Shown: positions 16,039 through 25,123, counted from the stretch's first letter. The stretch is DNA of 64,000 bases from Cypionkella sinensis (GCF_042646385.1 NZ_JBHRTO010000001.1:2480001-2544000), one strand, 5' to 3'. The notes: a model not told the origin generated them from the sequence alone. Translations and numbers: made by a program.

Positions 16039-17343
16039 ATGACAATTTCCTCATCGCTGAATGCGGGGGTGGCGGGGCTGAATGCCAACGCCAATCGGCT
16101 GGCAACGATTTCCGACAATATCGCGAACTCTTCTACCTATGGCTATAAGCGGGCCGAGACCGATTTTCACTCGGTCGTGCTGCACGGCAGCGCCCAGGCC
16201 AGCTATTCGGCGGGTGGTGTGCGGGTGTCAAACATGCGCCTGATTGATGAGCGTGGGCCGTTGATTTCCACCGCAAACTCTACCGATCTGGCGATTGACG
16301 GGCGTGGTTTTCTGCCGGTGACAGATGCGGGTGCATTGGAAAACGGTGACAGCAGCTATCCGATTTCGCTGGTCACGACCGGATCTTTCCGCCCCGACGC
16401 GGAAGGTGTGCTGCGCACCGAAACCGGGCTTGTGCTGATGGGCTGGCCCGCCGAACCCGATGGCAGCCTGAACACCTATCCGCGCGACACCATGGCCGCA
16501 CTGGAACCCGTGCGGATCAACGCCAACCAATACATCGGCAACCCGACCTCACAAATGAAGCTGGGGGTCAACCTGCCAGCCTCTGCCAGCACTGCCGGCG
16601 CATCGGGCGATCCGCATGATCTGACGGTCGAGTATTTTGGCAATCTCGGCACCTCGGAATCGCTGGATTTCACCTTTACACCAACGGTTCCCACGACAGG
16701 CGCATCGAACACCTGGACGATGACCGTCCGCGACAGCGCCTCGGGTGGTGCTGTGATCGGGGAATATACCCTTACCTTCGACCCATCGCAGACGGCAGGC
16801 GGCACCTTGGCATCAGTTACGGCGGTATCGGGTGGCGCTTATGATCCCGCAACCGGAAACATCCCCCTGACCGTCGCGGGCGGCAGCATTTCTTTGAATG
16901 TTGGCGAGCTTGGGCAACCCAACGGCATGACCCAACTGTCCAGCAGCTTCGCGCCGGTTTCGATCAGTAAGAACGGCTCGCCCGTCGCCAGCCTGACCTC
17001 GGTAGAGATTGACGAAAAAGGCGATCTTTACGCGATTTATGACCAAGGCTTCACCCGCAGAATCTATCAGATTCCGGTTGTGGATGTGCCCAACCCGAAC
17101 GGCCTGATGGCAATGAACAATCAGACCTATCAGATCTCGGCGGCCTCGGGTCCGTTCTACCTGTGGAACGCAGGGGAAGGACCGACGGGCGCAGTCGTTG
17201 GCTTCTCGCGCGAAGAATCCTCTACCGATGTCGCGGCAGAACTGACCCAGCTTATCCAGACGCAACGCGCCTATTCGTCCAGCGCCAAGGTAATCCAGAC
17301 CGCCGATGAGATGCTGCAAGAAACCACCAACATCAAACGATAG
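16039..17343 (+). CDS. flgE: Flagellar hook protein FlgE
   Basis: A 434-residue structural subunit of the hook, exported by the flagellar type III apparatus. The N-terminal rod/hook motif LATISDNIANSSTYGYKRAE (about residues 22-41) and the C-terminal helix with AAELTQLIQTQRAYSSSAKVI are conserved across FlgE/FlgG proteins, and the middle is the variable outer domain. AAAGG precedes the ATG. First of a flgE-flgK-flgL-flgI run, and its stop overlaps the ribosome binding site of flgK (TAGGAGG). Confidence 0.93.
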   Translation: MTISSSLNAGVAGLNANANRLATISDNIANSSTYGYKRAETDFHSVVLHGSAQASYSAGGVRVSNMRLIDERGPLISTANSTDLAIDGRGFLPVTDAGALENGDSSYPISLVTTGSFRPDAEGVLRTETGLVLMGWPAEPDGSLNTYPRDTMAALEPVRINANQYIGNPTSQMKLGVNLPASASTAGASGDPHDLTVEYFGNLGTSESLDFTFTPTVPTTGASNTWTMTVRDSASGGAVIGEYTLTFDPSQTAGGTLASVTAVSGGAYDPATGNIPLTVAGGSISLNVGELGQPNGMTQLSSSFAPVSISKNGSPVASLTSVEIDEKGDLYAIYDQGFTRRIYQIPVVDVPNPNGLMAMNNQTYQISAASGPFYLWNAGEGPTGAVVGFSREESSTDVAAELTQLIQTQRAYSSSAKVIQTADEMLQETTNIKR

Positions 17344-17352
17344 GAGGCTTGA

Positions 17353-18810
17353 ATGTCGATCACAGCCGGCCTTTCCTCGGCGCTTTCTGGTCTGAATGCT
17401 GCGGCGCGTGCCGCCGAAATCGTGTCCTCAAACATCGCAAATGCGATGACCGAAGGCTACGGGCGACGCGAATTGCAACTGGGCGCGCGCACTATCGGTG
17501 GTTCGGGCCAAGGAGTCAGCATAACAGGCGTCACCCGCCACGGCGATCCGATCCTGCTTGCAGATCGTCGCTTGGCACAAGCAGGCAGTGGGGATCGCGA
17601 TACCACGGCAAGCTTTCTGAACCGCGTCGAAAAGGCGCTTGGCACTGTCGATGATGCGACATCCTTGGGAAGCCGGATCAGCGATTTCGACACGGCGTTG
17701 ATTGAGGCGAGTTCACGCCCCGAATCCGAAGCGCGGCTGTCAAAGGTCCTGGATGTGGCCAAAGCCTTGGCCAATCACCTCGCTGCGGCGGGCACGGATA
17801 TTCAGCTGGCCCGCTCGGATGCCGACGATCAAATCGAAAATCAGGTCACGCAGGTGAACACGGCGCTGGCGCGCATCGAAGATCTCAACGGCAAGATCCG
17901 TGCAACGGCAGGCTCTGGCCGCGACAATTCCGCCCTGATCGACCAACGCCAGCAGGCGATTGACAGCATTGCCGCGATCATCCCGCTGCGCGAGGTGCCA
18001 CGTGACAAAGGCGAGGTTGCCCTGTTCACCACCGGCGGTGCGGTGATCCTTGACGGGCTGCGCGCGCAGTTTGGCTTCACGCCAGTCGGGGTGGTGGTTG
18101 CGGGGATGACGCAAACCAGCGGTGCTTTGTCGGGGCTGACGCTGAACGGCAAGGCCATCTCGACAGCGGCGCAAGACGGCCCGATATCCGGCGGCACTTT
18201 GGCCGCGCAATTCGCCATTCGTGATGATTTTGCCCCGCAGGCGCAGGCGAAACTTGACGCCACCGCGCGCGATCTGATCGAACGCTTCGCCGCCAGCGGG
18301 CTGGACAGCACTCGCGCACCGGGCGCGGCAGGTTTGTTCACCGATAGCGGCGCGGCCTTCAATGCCGCGCAAGAGATTGGCCTTGCCCAGCGCATCAGGG
18401 TAAATACAGCGGCAGACCCAAGTCAGGGCGGCGCGCTTTGGCGCTTGCGAGATGGGTTGGGTTCTGCGGCGGCGGGTGCTTCTGGCAACAGTCAGTTGCT
18501 AAAGGATTTGCAAACAGCGCTGACCACCCCCCGCATCCCCGCCTCTGGCGGATTCATGGCGGGCGCGCGCAGTTTCGCGACACTGGCGGCGGATCTGGTC
18601 TCGGGTACCGCAAGCGCGCGGGTTTCGGCTGAGAATGAGGCCAGCTTCTCAGCCGCGCGTCTTGATACGCTCGGCACGATGGAACGGGCGCAAGGTGTTG
18701 ATACCGATCAGGAAATGCAATCGCTTCTGGTGATTGAACAGGCCTATGCCGCCAATGCGAAGGTGATTTCGACGATTGGCGACATGATGCAAAAACTGCT
18801 GGAGATGTAA
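17353..18810 (+). CDS. flgK: Hook-associated protein 1, FlgK
   Basis: A 485-residue hook-filament junction protein. It begins with the FlgK-type GLSSALSGLNAAARAAEIVSS helix and SSNIANAMTEGYGRRE, and ends with the LLVIEQAYAANAKVISTI helix. The long coiled segment (about residues 110-200) fits the family, as does the length. TAGGAGG lies 6-7 bases before the ATG. Operon with flgE and flgL. FlgN-type export chaperone candidate at 42880. Confidence 0.93.
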   Translation: MSITAGLSSALSGLNAAARAAEIVSSNIANAMTEGYGRRELQLGARTIGGSGQGVSITGVTRHGDPILLADRRLAQAGSGDRDTTASFLNRVEKALGTVDDATSLGSRISDFDTALIEASSRPESEARLSKVLDVAKALANHLAAAGTDIQLARSDADDQIENQVTQVNTALARIEDLNGKIRATAGSGRDNSALIDQRQQAIDSIAAIIPLREVPRDKGEVALFTTGGAVILDGLRAQFGFTPVGVVVAGMTQTSGALSGLTLNGKAISTAAQDGPISGGTLAAQFAIRDDFAPQAQAKLDATARDLIERFAASGLDSTRAPGAAGLFTDSGAAFNAAQEIGLAQRIRVNTAADPSQGGALWRLRDGLGSAAAGASGNSQLLKDLQTALTTPRIPASGGFMAGARSFATLAADLVSGTASARVSAENEASFSAARLDTLGTMERAQGVDTDQEMQSLLVIEQAYAANAKVISTIGDMMQKLLEM

Positions 18811-18813
18811 GCC

Positions 18814-19818
18814 ATGGCTGCGATTTCCTTGGGCGATATGGCCAGATCCTTCATGTTGCGGCGGCACACGGTTGATCTGAAGCAGGAACTACAACGACTA
18901 AGCAATGAGGTCGCTACCGGGCGCGTCAGCGACACTGCCGCGCATGTTTCTGGCGATCTGACACCGATCACCGGCATTGACGCATCGCTTGCGCGCCTGA
19001 AAGGCTATGGCGCGGTAACGTCCGAGGCGGGCATTTTCGCTGGGGCCATGCAGACAGCCTTGGGCACTGTAGACGCATTAGCAAGCGATCTGGGCAACGC
19101 GCTGTTATCCACCTCGACAGGCGGTTCTGCTGCATTGGTGGATGCGACGGGCAAGGATGCCGAACAAAGGCTTGAAACGGCGCTGTCGGTGCTGAACACC
19201 CGGTTCGGCGACCGCAGCCTTTTCGCAGGCACCATGACAACCACAGCAGCTGTGGTCGATTCCGACACATTTCTGACCGCTTTGACAGCCGCCGTATCCG
19301 GTGCTGTCAGCGCGCAAGATGTGGAAACCGCCGTCAATACTTGGTTCGACGATCCCGCAGGGTATGATGCTCTGGCCTATCTTGGGGGCGACCCGCTGGC
19401 CGCTGTGGCGATTGCACCGGGGGAGGACGCCCGCCTCGACGTGACGGCGAAAGACCCGGCGTTGCGCGATACCATCAAAGCCTTGGCAATGGCGGCTTTG
19501 CTCAACCGCGGTGTGTTGGCAGGCGAAAGCACCGGGCGGCAGGATCTGGCCCGTCGCGCAGGTCTCAACCTGCTGGAAAACAAGACCGACCGCACCAATC
19601 TTGCTGCACGTCTTGGTATGGCGGAAGCCCAGATTGATGCCGCAACCACTCGCAATTCCAACGAGATTTCAGCATTGCAGGTGGCGCGCAATGGCATCAC
19701 CGAGGCTGATCCCTATGAGACCGCGACGCGGCTGGATGAGACCGAAGCGCAGTTGGAAAAGATCTATGCTCTTACCGCGCGGCTGTCGCGCCTCAGCTTG
19801 CTGGATTATCTGAGATGA
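18814..19818 (+). CDS. flgL: Hook-associated protein 3, FlgL
   Basis: A 334-residue flagellin-like junction protein. The N-terminal helix (MARSFMLRRHTVDLKQEL, then LSNEVATGRVSD) and the C-terminal ALTARLSRLSLLDYLR helix are flagellin-family D0/D1 features. It starts three bases after flgK, and its stop overlaps the flgI start (ATGA). Position between flgK and flgI supports FlgL rather than a second flagellin. Confidence 0.88.
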   Translation: MAAISLGDMARSFMLRRHTVDLKQELQRLSNEVATGRVSDTAAHVSGDLTPITGIDASLARLKGYGAVTSEAGIFAGAMQTALGTVDALASDLGNALLSTSTGGSAALVDATGKDAEQRLETALSVLNTRFGDRSLFAGTMTTTAAVVDSDTFLTALTAAVSGAVSAQDVETAVNTWFDDPAGYDALAYLGGDPLAAVAIAPGEDARLDVTAKDPALRDTIKALAMAALLNRGVLAGESTGRQDLARRAGLNLLENKTDRTNLAARLGMAEAQIDAATTRNSNEISALQVARNGITEADPYETATRLDETEAQLEKIYALTARLSRLSLLDYLR

Positions 19819-20906
19819 AAAGGCTCCTCTGCGCCGTGATGTTCAGTCTTCTGTCAACGACAGCATGGTCCGGCCCGATCCGTATCAAGGATCTGGTCGA
19901 ATTTGACGGCGTGCGGTCCAACGATCTGGTCGGCTACGGTCTGGTTGTGGGGCTGAACGGCACGGGCGACGGTTTGCGCAACGCGCCTTTTACCGAAGAA
20001 ATCATGTCGAACCTGCTGGAGCGTTTGGGTGTGAACGTCACGGGCGAGCAGTATCAGCCAAAGAATGTGGCGGCTGTGTTCGTGACAGCAGCGCTGCCCC
20101 CCTTTGCCCGCGCAGGCGGCCAGATTGACGTGACAGTTTCGGCGATTGGCGACGCGAAAAGCCTGCTGGGCGGCACGCTGATCATGACGCCGCTGAACGG
20201 CGCAGACGGCCAGATTTACGCAGTGGCGCAGGGCGCCATCATTGCGGGTGGAGTTTCTGCCGATGGTCAGGCGGCCAAGGTCGTGCAAGGCGTGCCAACC
20301 GCCGGGATGATCCCGTCGGGTGGCAGGGTCGAGCGTGAGGTAGAGTTCGACTTTACCCAGCTAGAGCAGATGCGGCTTGCTTTGCGAGAGCCAGATTTCA
20401 CCACCGCAGAACGTATCGAGACTGCCATCAATGCCAAGATGGGCAATGGCTCGGCCGAAATGCTGGATGCGGGAACGGTGTTGCTGCAAACCAAGGGCCG
20501 CTCGCCCGCGCATCTGATCAGCCGGGTCGAGAACATCGCGGTCGAGCCTGAAACCAAGGCGCGGGTTGTGGTCGATCAACGCTCTGGCACCATCGTCATG
20601 GGGCAGGATGTGCGGATCAGTCGGGTTGCGGTGGCGCAGGGCAATCTGACTTTGCGCATTGATGAAACGCCGATGGTCTCGCAGCCCAATCCCTTTGCCG
20701 AGGGCGAAACCATTGTGCTGCCGCGCTCATCCGTCGATATTCAGAACGCGCCGGGCAACGGATTGGCCGAAGTCTCTGGCGGCACCAATCTGTCCGAGGT
20801 GGTAGCCGGGTTGAACGCCTTGGGCGTGGCCCCGCATGACATGATCGACATCCTGAAAAGCATCAATGCCGCCGGCGCGCTGCATGCCGAGTTTGTTGTG
20901 AACTGA
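19815..20906 (+). CDS. flgI: Flagellar P-ring protein FlgI
   Basis: A 363-residue periplasmic P-ring subunit. A Sec signal peptide (residues 1-19, ending WSG) is followed by the hallmark RIKDLVEFDGVRSNDLVGYG and GLNGTGD. The C-terminal half has SVDIQNAPG-type and LVAGLNALG-type family segments. Usual length. Translationally coupled to flgL. A strong bidirectional hairpin overlaps its stop codon. Confidence 0.95.
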   Translation: MKRLLCAVMFSLLSTTAWSGPIRIKDLVEFDGVRSNDLVGYGLVVGLNGTGDGLRNAPFTEEIMSNLLERLGVNVTGEQYQPKNVAAVFVTAALPPFARAGGQIDVTVSAIGDAKSLLGGTLIMTPLNGADGQIYAVAQGAIIAGGVSADGQAAKVVQGVPTAGMIPSGGRVEREVEFDFTQLEQMRLALREPDFTTAERIETAINAKMGNGSAEMLDAGTVLLQTKGRSPAHLISRVENIAVEPETKARVVVDQRSGTIVMGQDVRISRVAVAQGNLTLRIDETPMVSQPNPFAEGETIVLPRSSVDIQNAPGNGLAEVSGGTNLSEVVAGLNALGVAPHDMIDILKSINAAGALHAEFVVN

Positions 20907-20934
20907 AGCGGCCGGAGTGATCCGGCCGCTTCAG
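20903..20934. terminator. Bidirectional terminator between flgI and fliP
   Basis: A perfect 13-base stem, CTGAAGCGGCCGG (20903-20915) with CCGGCCGCTTCAG (20922-20934), and a 6-base loop between two convergent operons. The stem includes the flgI stop codon. No long T-run follows, but the stability and position support a shared terminator. Confidence 0.7.
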
Positions 20935-20945
20935 TCGAGACGCGT

Positions 20946-21671
20946 TCAGAAGTAACTGCGCACCAAGGCGCTGGACACCAGACTCCAACCATCTGCCACC
21001 ACGAAAAACGCCAGTTTGAACGGCAGCGACACCACTGCGGGCGGCACCATCATCATGCCCATCGACATCAACACCGCAGCAACGACGAGGTCGATGATCA
21101 GAAACGGCAGGAAAATCAGAAAGCCGATTTCAAAGGCACGCTGGATTTCTGACAAGATGAATGACGGCACCAAAAGCGACAGCGGCGCATCTATCGGCAC
21201 AACAGCAGCGACATTGGGCCGCAGATTTTGCAGCGCTGCGAAAGTGTCGCCATCCAGCCGATGCGCCATGAAGCCACGAAAAGGCCCCAGAATCAGTGGG
21301 ATGGCTTGTTGAATGTCAATACTGCCTGCGTTCAGCGGCTCTACCCCATTGACCCACGCTTCGGTGAACACCGGGTCCATCACGAACCAGGTCAGAAACA
21401 GCGCCAGACTGACGATCAGCATATTGGGCGGCGATTGCTGCAAGCCGATGGCTTGGCGCAGAATCGACAACACCGTGACGATGAACGGAAAACAGGTGAT
21501 CATCACCGCAAGCCCAGGCACCAGACTCAGCACCGTCATCACCACCAGAAGCTGAACGGACCGTGTCGACAGCGAGGTGCTGTCGCCGAAATCAATCGAC
21601 AACCCTTGCGCTAAGGCCGGGGCCGTCAGCACCAGCAAGAACACCAACGCCAGACCCGCACGCTGCATCAT
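20946..21671 (-). CDS. fliP: Flagellar export gate protein FliP
   Basis: A 241-residue export gate subunit. Signal peptide (about residues 1-22) followed by a periplasmic stretch, then the FliP signatures FPFIVTVLSILRQAIGLQQSPPN and FLTWFVMDPVF, and two C-terminal helices with FEIGFLIFLPFLIIDLVVAAVLMSMGMMM. The start ATGATG overlaps the fliN stop. Last gene of the reverse operon fliF-fliH-fliN-fliP. Other gate genes (fliQ, fliR, flhA, flhB) lie elsewhere in the window. Confidence 0.95.
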   Translation of the reverse strand: MMQRAGLALVFLLVLTAPALAQGLSIDFGDSTSLSTRSVQLLVVMTVLSLVPGLAVMITCFPFIVTVLSILRQAIGLQQSPPNMLIVSLALFLTWFVMDPVFTEAWVNGVEPLNAGSIDIQQAIPLILGPFRGFMAHRLDGDTFAALQNLRPNVAAVVPIDAPLSLLVPSFILSEIQRAFEIGFLIFLPFLIIDLVVAAVLMSMGMMMVPPAVVSLPFKLAFFVVADGWSLVSSALVRSYF

Positions 21672-21937
21672 AGCCCGCCCCGCAGATTGACAACCTCGGT
21701 CAATCGCACCGCAAGCTGGCCCGAGCCATCGCCCTCAACCTCTTGCAACTCGCCCCGCGCGATCAGGCGATCCCCCACATAAAGCTCAACCGGGTCGTCC
21801 ACCCGTCGGTCCAAAGCAAGCACAGCATCACGCGAAAGGCGCAACAGATCGCGCACCAAGGGCCGCGCCTTGCCGACCGAAATCGTGACTTCGATCGGCA
21901 CCTGTCCAAACGGGTTGCCATCCGCATATTCATCCAT
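21668..21937 (-). CDS. fliN: Flagellar switch protein FliN, short form
   Basis: An 89-residue C-ring protein consisting of the SpoA-like domain alone: VPIEVTISVGKARPLVRDLL, then LDRRVDDPVELYVGDRLIARGEL and a final VVNLRGGL, close to classic FliN. GGAGAG precedes the ATG at 21937; a longer reading to 22036 is unlikely because it overlaps fliH deeply. Classic FliN is about 110-140 residues, so the N-terminal arm is minimal. It overlaps the end of fliH by 8 bases. FliM and FliG partners are not in this window. Confidence 0.9.
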   Translation of the reverse strand: MDEYADGNPFGQVPIEVTISVGKARPLVRDLLRLSRDAVLALDRRVDDPVELYVGDRLIARGELQEVEGDGSGQLAVRLTEVVNLRGGL

Positions 21938-22526
21938 GTTTTCTCTCCTGCTCAGGAATTTCAAAAAAGCCCCGCACGGCGGCTGTGATCTCTGCCGTCG
22001 CCCGATCAAGGTTGACCTGCGTTTCGGTATCGCCAAATTTCAGATAGACCTGCCCATCGCTTAAGCTGGGCTCTTCTGTGACCACCAGCGGCAGCCCGGT
22101 CGCCTGTTCCAGCAAAGCCTCGACCGCAGCGCGCGCAGAGGGGTTTAGCACCAGTGCTATCGGCGTATCGGCAAGCCGTTCCGCCATCGGCATCACCTGC
22201 TCCAGCACCACCTGAGGCAGGGTTTCGCGCGCAATCGCGGGCAACAGCCGCGCCACCATCTCGCTCATCAAGGGTTGCAAAGCGCGCAGAACATGCTGCC
22301 GGGCTTCGTGGAAGGTGAAGGACAGGCCCTGCAAATTGCGTGCCAGATCGGCCTGCACCCGGCTTTGGTCGCCAGCTTGCGCGGCTGTGGCATCTTCCCA
22401 GCCTGCAGTATAACCGGAATCGTACGCGGCGAGCTTGGTTTCCTCCAGGTGCATGGTATCCAGCACGACGGTCTTGCCCGCAGTCACCGACTGTTCAGTC
22501 TCAAAAACCTCAAGGCGCAGCACCAT
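21930..22526 (-). CDS. fliH: Flagellar export ATPase regulator FliH
   Basis: A 198-residue FliH-type stator of the FliI ATPase. It has an N-terminal stretch with a Gly-containing segment (YDSGYTAGWEDA), a helical middle and a C-terminal domain with VVLEQVMPMAERL and VNLDRATAEI-type sequence. The start ATG overlaps the fliF stop (ATGA). Between fliF and fliN, the usual place of fliG and fliH. Sequence conservation of FliH is low, so the call leans on context as well as on composition. Confidence 0.75.
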   Translation of the reverse strand: MVLRLEVFETEQSVTAGKTVVLDTMHLEETKLAAYDSGYTAGWEDATAAQAGDQSRVQADLARNLQGLSFTFHEARQHVLRALQPLMSEMVARLLPAIARETLPQVVLEQVMPMAERLADTPIALVLNPSARAAVEALLEQATGLPLVVTEEPSLSDGQVYLKFGDTETQVNLDRATAEITAAVRGFFEIPEQERKHG

Positions 22527-24118
22527 CAGCGCACCTCCTCTTCCACTTCCATCCATCCGCGCAGAATTTCGACGGATTCGGTTTGCCGGTCTTCAATCAG
22601 TTGACGCAGGCGGCTCATCGGGTCCTTCGCGCCTTCAGCCCCCGGCACACCAGAAACCACCGACAGCGGCGGCAGATCCGGGCTATCGTCGATCTCGCCT
22701 GTCAGCACGCGGGTGGGATCAGATGGGGTGCCCGGCAGGGCAAGCGTCGCCAGAGGTGCTGGCAAAGCCTGCCTGCGGCCTGCGGATGTCAGCACCGGGC
22801 GAATGACAAACAGGCCCAGAATCAGCGTGACCAAAGCCAGCACGGCAGTCTGGATCAGCGTCATCAGATTGATTTCACCAAAGGAGAACATTGGCACGGG
22901 TGTGGCATCGCCGGTTTGCGGCAAGGGCTCAAACGCTAGCGATTTCAGCGTCAGGACATCGCCGCGCGCAGTATCCAGCCCGGCTGCTGAGGTGACAAGT
23001 TCGCGCAGCACCGCCAATTCGTCATCCGGGCGCGGCTGCATGGTGATCGTGCCATCTGCGGCGGTGATCGGAACGCCGTCGACCAGAACCGCGACGGAAA
23101 TCTTGCGCACCGCACCAGGCGTTTTGACCAATTGGCGATTGGTTTCAGAGACTTCGTAATTCACCTTCTCGCGCGTTTCAGAGTTTTCGCTCTTCCCCGC
23201 AGCCCCCGCCGCCGGTTGATTGGCAGGCAAATTGGAGGCCACCGTCACATCTGAACCGGGCTGCGTGCTAGACCCGGTCTGTTGCGTGTTGTCGGTAGAA
23301 ATTGCGACGCGGCTTTGCGGATCGAAGCGGCGTTCAGAGATCTGCTCGGCATCGGTGATCACATCTACCGACACCTCGACCACCGCCTTGCCGGGACCAA
23401 CCCGCGCCGACAGCAGACGTTCGACATTCTGTTTGATTTCAGCGGCCTTGTTGTCAGCAGCAACATTCGGGGCCGCCTGATCCGCATCCGAGGCGATCAA
23501 CCCGGCCACCGAATCAATCACCGCCACCTCATCCGGCGTCATCCCCGGCACCGAGGCGGCAATCAGATGCCGCAACGCCTTGGCCTGCACCGGGGACAGA
23601 CTTCCCCCGACCGAGGTGATCGTGACGCTGGCACTGGGTTTGACATCCCGCTGAAACGGCTGCGACGGGGCCTGCGCAATATGGACACGCGCGGCGCGAA
23701 TCTGGGGGTTAGACAGAATTGTGCGCGAAAGCTCGCCCTCTTTCGCGCGCCAATAGGCGGCATCGAACATCTGGGCGGTGGTGCCAAAGCCTGAAAGCGA
23801 ATCAAGCAACTCATAGCCAGTGCCGGAATTGGCAGGCAAACCTTCGGCCGCCAGCGTCATGCGGAGTGAGTCGCGCTGCCCCTCCTCGACGTAAATCGCT
23901 TGGCCACGCACCTCATATGACACGCCTTTCTGATCGAGCGCCGTGATCACATCGCCCGCAGCCGCATTATCTAACCCTGCATAAAGCAAAGACATTCCGG
24001 GCGTGCCAGCCATGCGCGACATCATCATGATCGCAAGAAACACCGCCACCGTGGCCCCCAGAACGACAAAGCGCTTGCGGCCATCTAGGCCTTGCCAAAT
24101 TTGCAACAGGTTCTGCAC
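22526..24118 (-). CDS. fliF: Flagellar MS-ring protein FliF
   Basis: A 530-residue MS-ring subunit. First membrane helix about residues 18-36 (FVVLGATVAVFLAIMMM), then ring-building motifs LYAGLDNAAAGDVITALDQ, YEVRGQAIYV, TGYELLD, ARVHIAQ and SASVTITS. A Ser/Pro-rich linker (about 300-340), a second membrane helix near 430-450 (LIQTAVLALVTLILGLFVI) and a short cytoplasmic tail that should bind FliG follow. Start is the GTG at 24118 with GGAG upstream; a long N-terminal extension to 24640 is not credible because it overlaps divergent fliL. First gene of the fliF-H-N-P operon. Confidence 0.93.
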   Translation of the reverse strand: MQNLLQIWQGLDGRKRFVVLGATVAVFLAIMMMSRMAGTPGMSLLYAGLDNAAAGDVITALDQKGVSYEVRGQAIYVEEGQRDSLRMTLAAEGLPANSGTGYELLDSLSGFGTTAQMFDAAYWRAKEGELSRTILSNPQIRAARVHIAQAPSQPFQRDVKPSASVTITSVGGSLSPVQAKALRHLIAASVPGMTPDEVAVIDSVAGLIASDADQAAPNVAADNKAAEIKQNVERLLSARVGPGKAVVEVSVDVITDAEQISERRFDPQSRVAISTDNTQQTGSSTQPGSDVTVASNLPANQPAAGAAGKSENSETREKVNYEVSETNRQLVKTPGAVRKISVAVLVDGVPITAADGTITMQPRPDDELAVLRELVTSAAGLDTARGDVLTLKSLAFEPLPQTGDATPVPMFSFGEINLMTLIQTAVLALVTLILGLFVIRPVLTSAGRRQALPAPLATLALPGTPSDPTRVLTGEIDDSPDLPPLSVVSGVPGAEGAKDPMSRLRQLIEDRQTESVEILRGWMEVEEEVR

Positions 24119-24174
24119 GGTCGATCTCCGATGAAGGGCTTCTGCCCGATGAAACCAGCTTTGGCGGATCGGCC

Positions 24175-24189
24175 TTAACAATCGGTTAG
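24175..24189. promoter_or_regulatory. CtrA-like box between fliF and fliL
   Basis: TTAACAATCGGTTAG matches TTAA-N7-TTAA with one mismatch. It lies in the 84-base-plus gap between the divergent fliF and fliL operons and could control both. CtrA control of Fla2-type flagellar genes is established in related bacteria; binding here is inferred. Confidence 0.6.
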
Positions 24190-24235
24190 TGAGCTTGGGT
24201 CTATGTTTGAGATGCAAACAACGACGGAGGGTCAG

Positions 24236-24718
24236 GTGGCCGAAGCAGAACAGCCGCAGGATGTGGCGCCGAAAAAGAAGTCGAAAAAAACCCTGCTGAT
24301 CGGGCTTGCGCTGGCGTTTCTGTTGGGCGGTGGCGGCTTTTATGCCACCTGGGCGGGGCTTCTGCTGGGAGGTGGTACGGAACATGCAGAGGGCGGCGCA
24401 GAACCCAACCCGCTGCCAGACATAAGTTTTGTGCCGGTAGAGCCGTTGATCGTCTCCATCGGTCCCGGTGCAGAGGGCAGGCATCTGCGCTTCACCGCGC
24501 AGCTTGAAGTCGCAGGCAATCATAGTGCCGAGGTGACAACCCTGCTGCCGCGTATCGTCGATGTGCTGAACGGCTATCTGCGCGCGCTTGACCCGGCAGA
24601 GTTTGACGATTCTGCCGCGCTCGTGCGGATGCGGGCGCAACTGTTGCGCCGCATTCAGATTGTTACCGGCGACGGCCGGGTGCGCGACCTGCTTGTCACC
24701 GAATTTGTGCTGAACTGA
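24236..24718 (+). CDS. fliL: Flagellar basal body protein FliL
   Basis: A 160-residue stator-associated protein. A Lys-rich cytoplasmic stretch (KKKSKK) precedes one membrane helix (about residues 17-39), and the periplasmic domain carries the FliL pattern LRFTAQLEV, LLPRIVDVLNGYLR and the final VRDLLVTEFVLN. GTG at 24236 is chosen because GGAGG lies 5 bases upstream; an ATG at 24203 is possible but has no ribosome binding site. First gene of a ten-gene operon running to 33878. A second FliL-like gene lies at 33875-34405. Confidence 0.88.
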   Translation: MAEAEQPQDVAPKKKSKKTLLIGLALAFLLGGGGFYATWAGLLLGGGTEHAEGGAEPNPLPDISFVPVEPLIVSIGPGAEGRHLRFTAQLEVAGNHSAEVTTLLPRIVDVLNGYLRALDPAEFDDSAALVRMRAQLLRRIQIVTGDGRVRDLLVTEFVLN

Positions 24719-24730
24719 AGGAGAGTCCTC

Positions 24731-25123
24731 ATGGTGTTGATCGCGGATATTCTGATGGCAGCGGGTTCTTTCGGGGCAGCGATTTACTGCTATGTGCTAT
24801 CGGGCAGGTTAAAGAAGTTCACCACGCTGGAAACGGGCATGGGTGGTGCTATTGCCGTGCTGTCAGCACAGGTTGATGACATGACGCGGGCGCTGGAACA
24901 GGCACGCACCGCCGCCCACGGCTCGGCAGATGGCTTGATCGCCTTGACCGCCCGCGCCGAAAGCGTGGCGGGGCGTTTGGAGCTGCTGGTGGCCTCGATG
25001 CACGATTTGCCAGAACCGCCTCCGCCGGCCCCCGATGTCGGCGCCGATATTGCCGAGGCCACGCGCAATCTGCGCTTCGTGCGCCGCAGACTATCGCGCA
25101 ATGAAATGGAAGCCGCCGAATGA
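24731..25123 (+). CDS. Unknown flagellar-operon membrane protein
   Basis: A 130-residue protein I do not recognise. One N-terminal membrane helix (about residues 2-24, ADILMAAGSFGAAIYCYVL) is followed by a coiled-coil-like region (about 30-85) and a Pro-rich break (about 90-98) before a basic, helical tail (RFVRRRLSRNEMEAAE). AAGGAGAG precedes the ATG. It sits between fliL and motE and overlaps motE (ATGA), so it is probably coexpressed with stator-associated genes. A role near the motor is inferred only from position. Confidence 0.75.
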   Translation: MVLIADILMAAGSFGAAIYCYVLSGRLKKFTTLETGMGGAIAVLSAQVDDMTRALEQARTAAHGSADGLIALTARAESVAGRLELLVASMHDLPEPPPPAPDVGADIAEATRNLRFVRRRLSRNEMEAAE

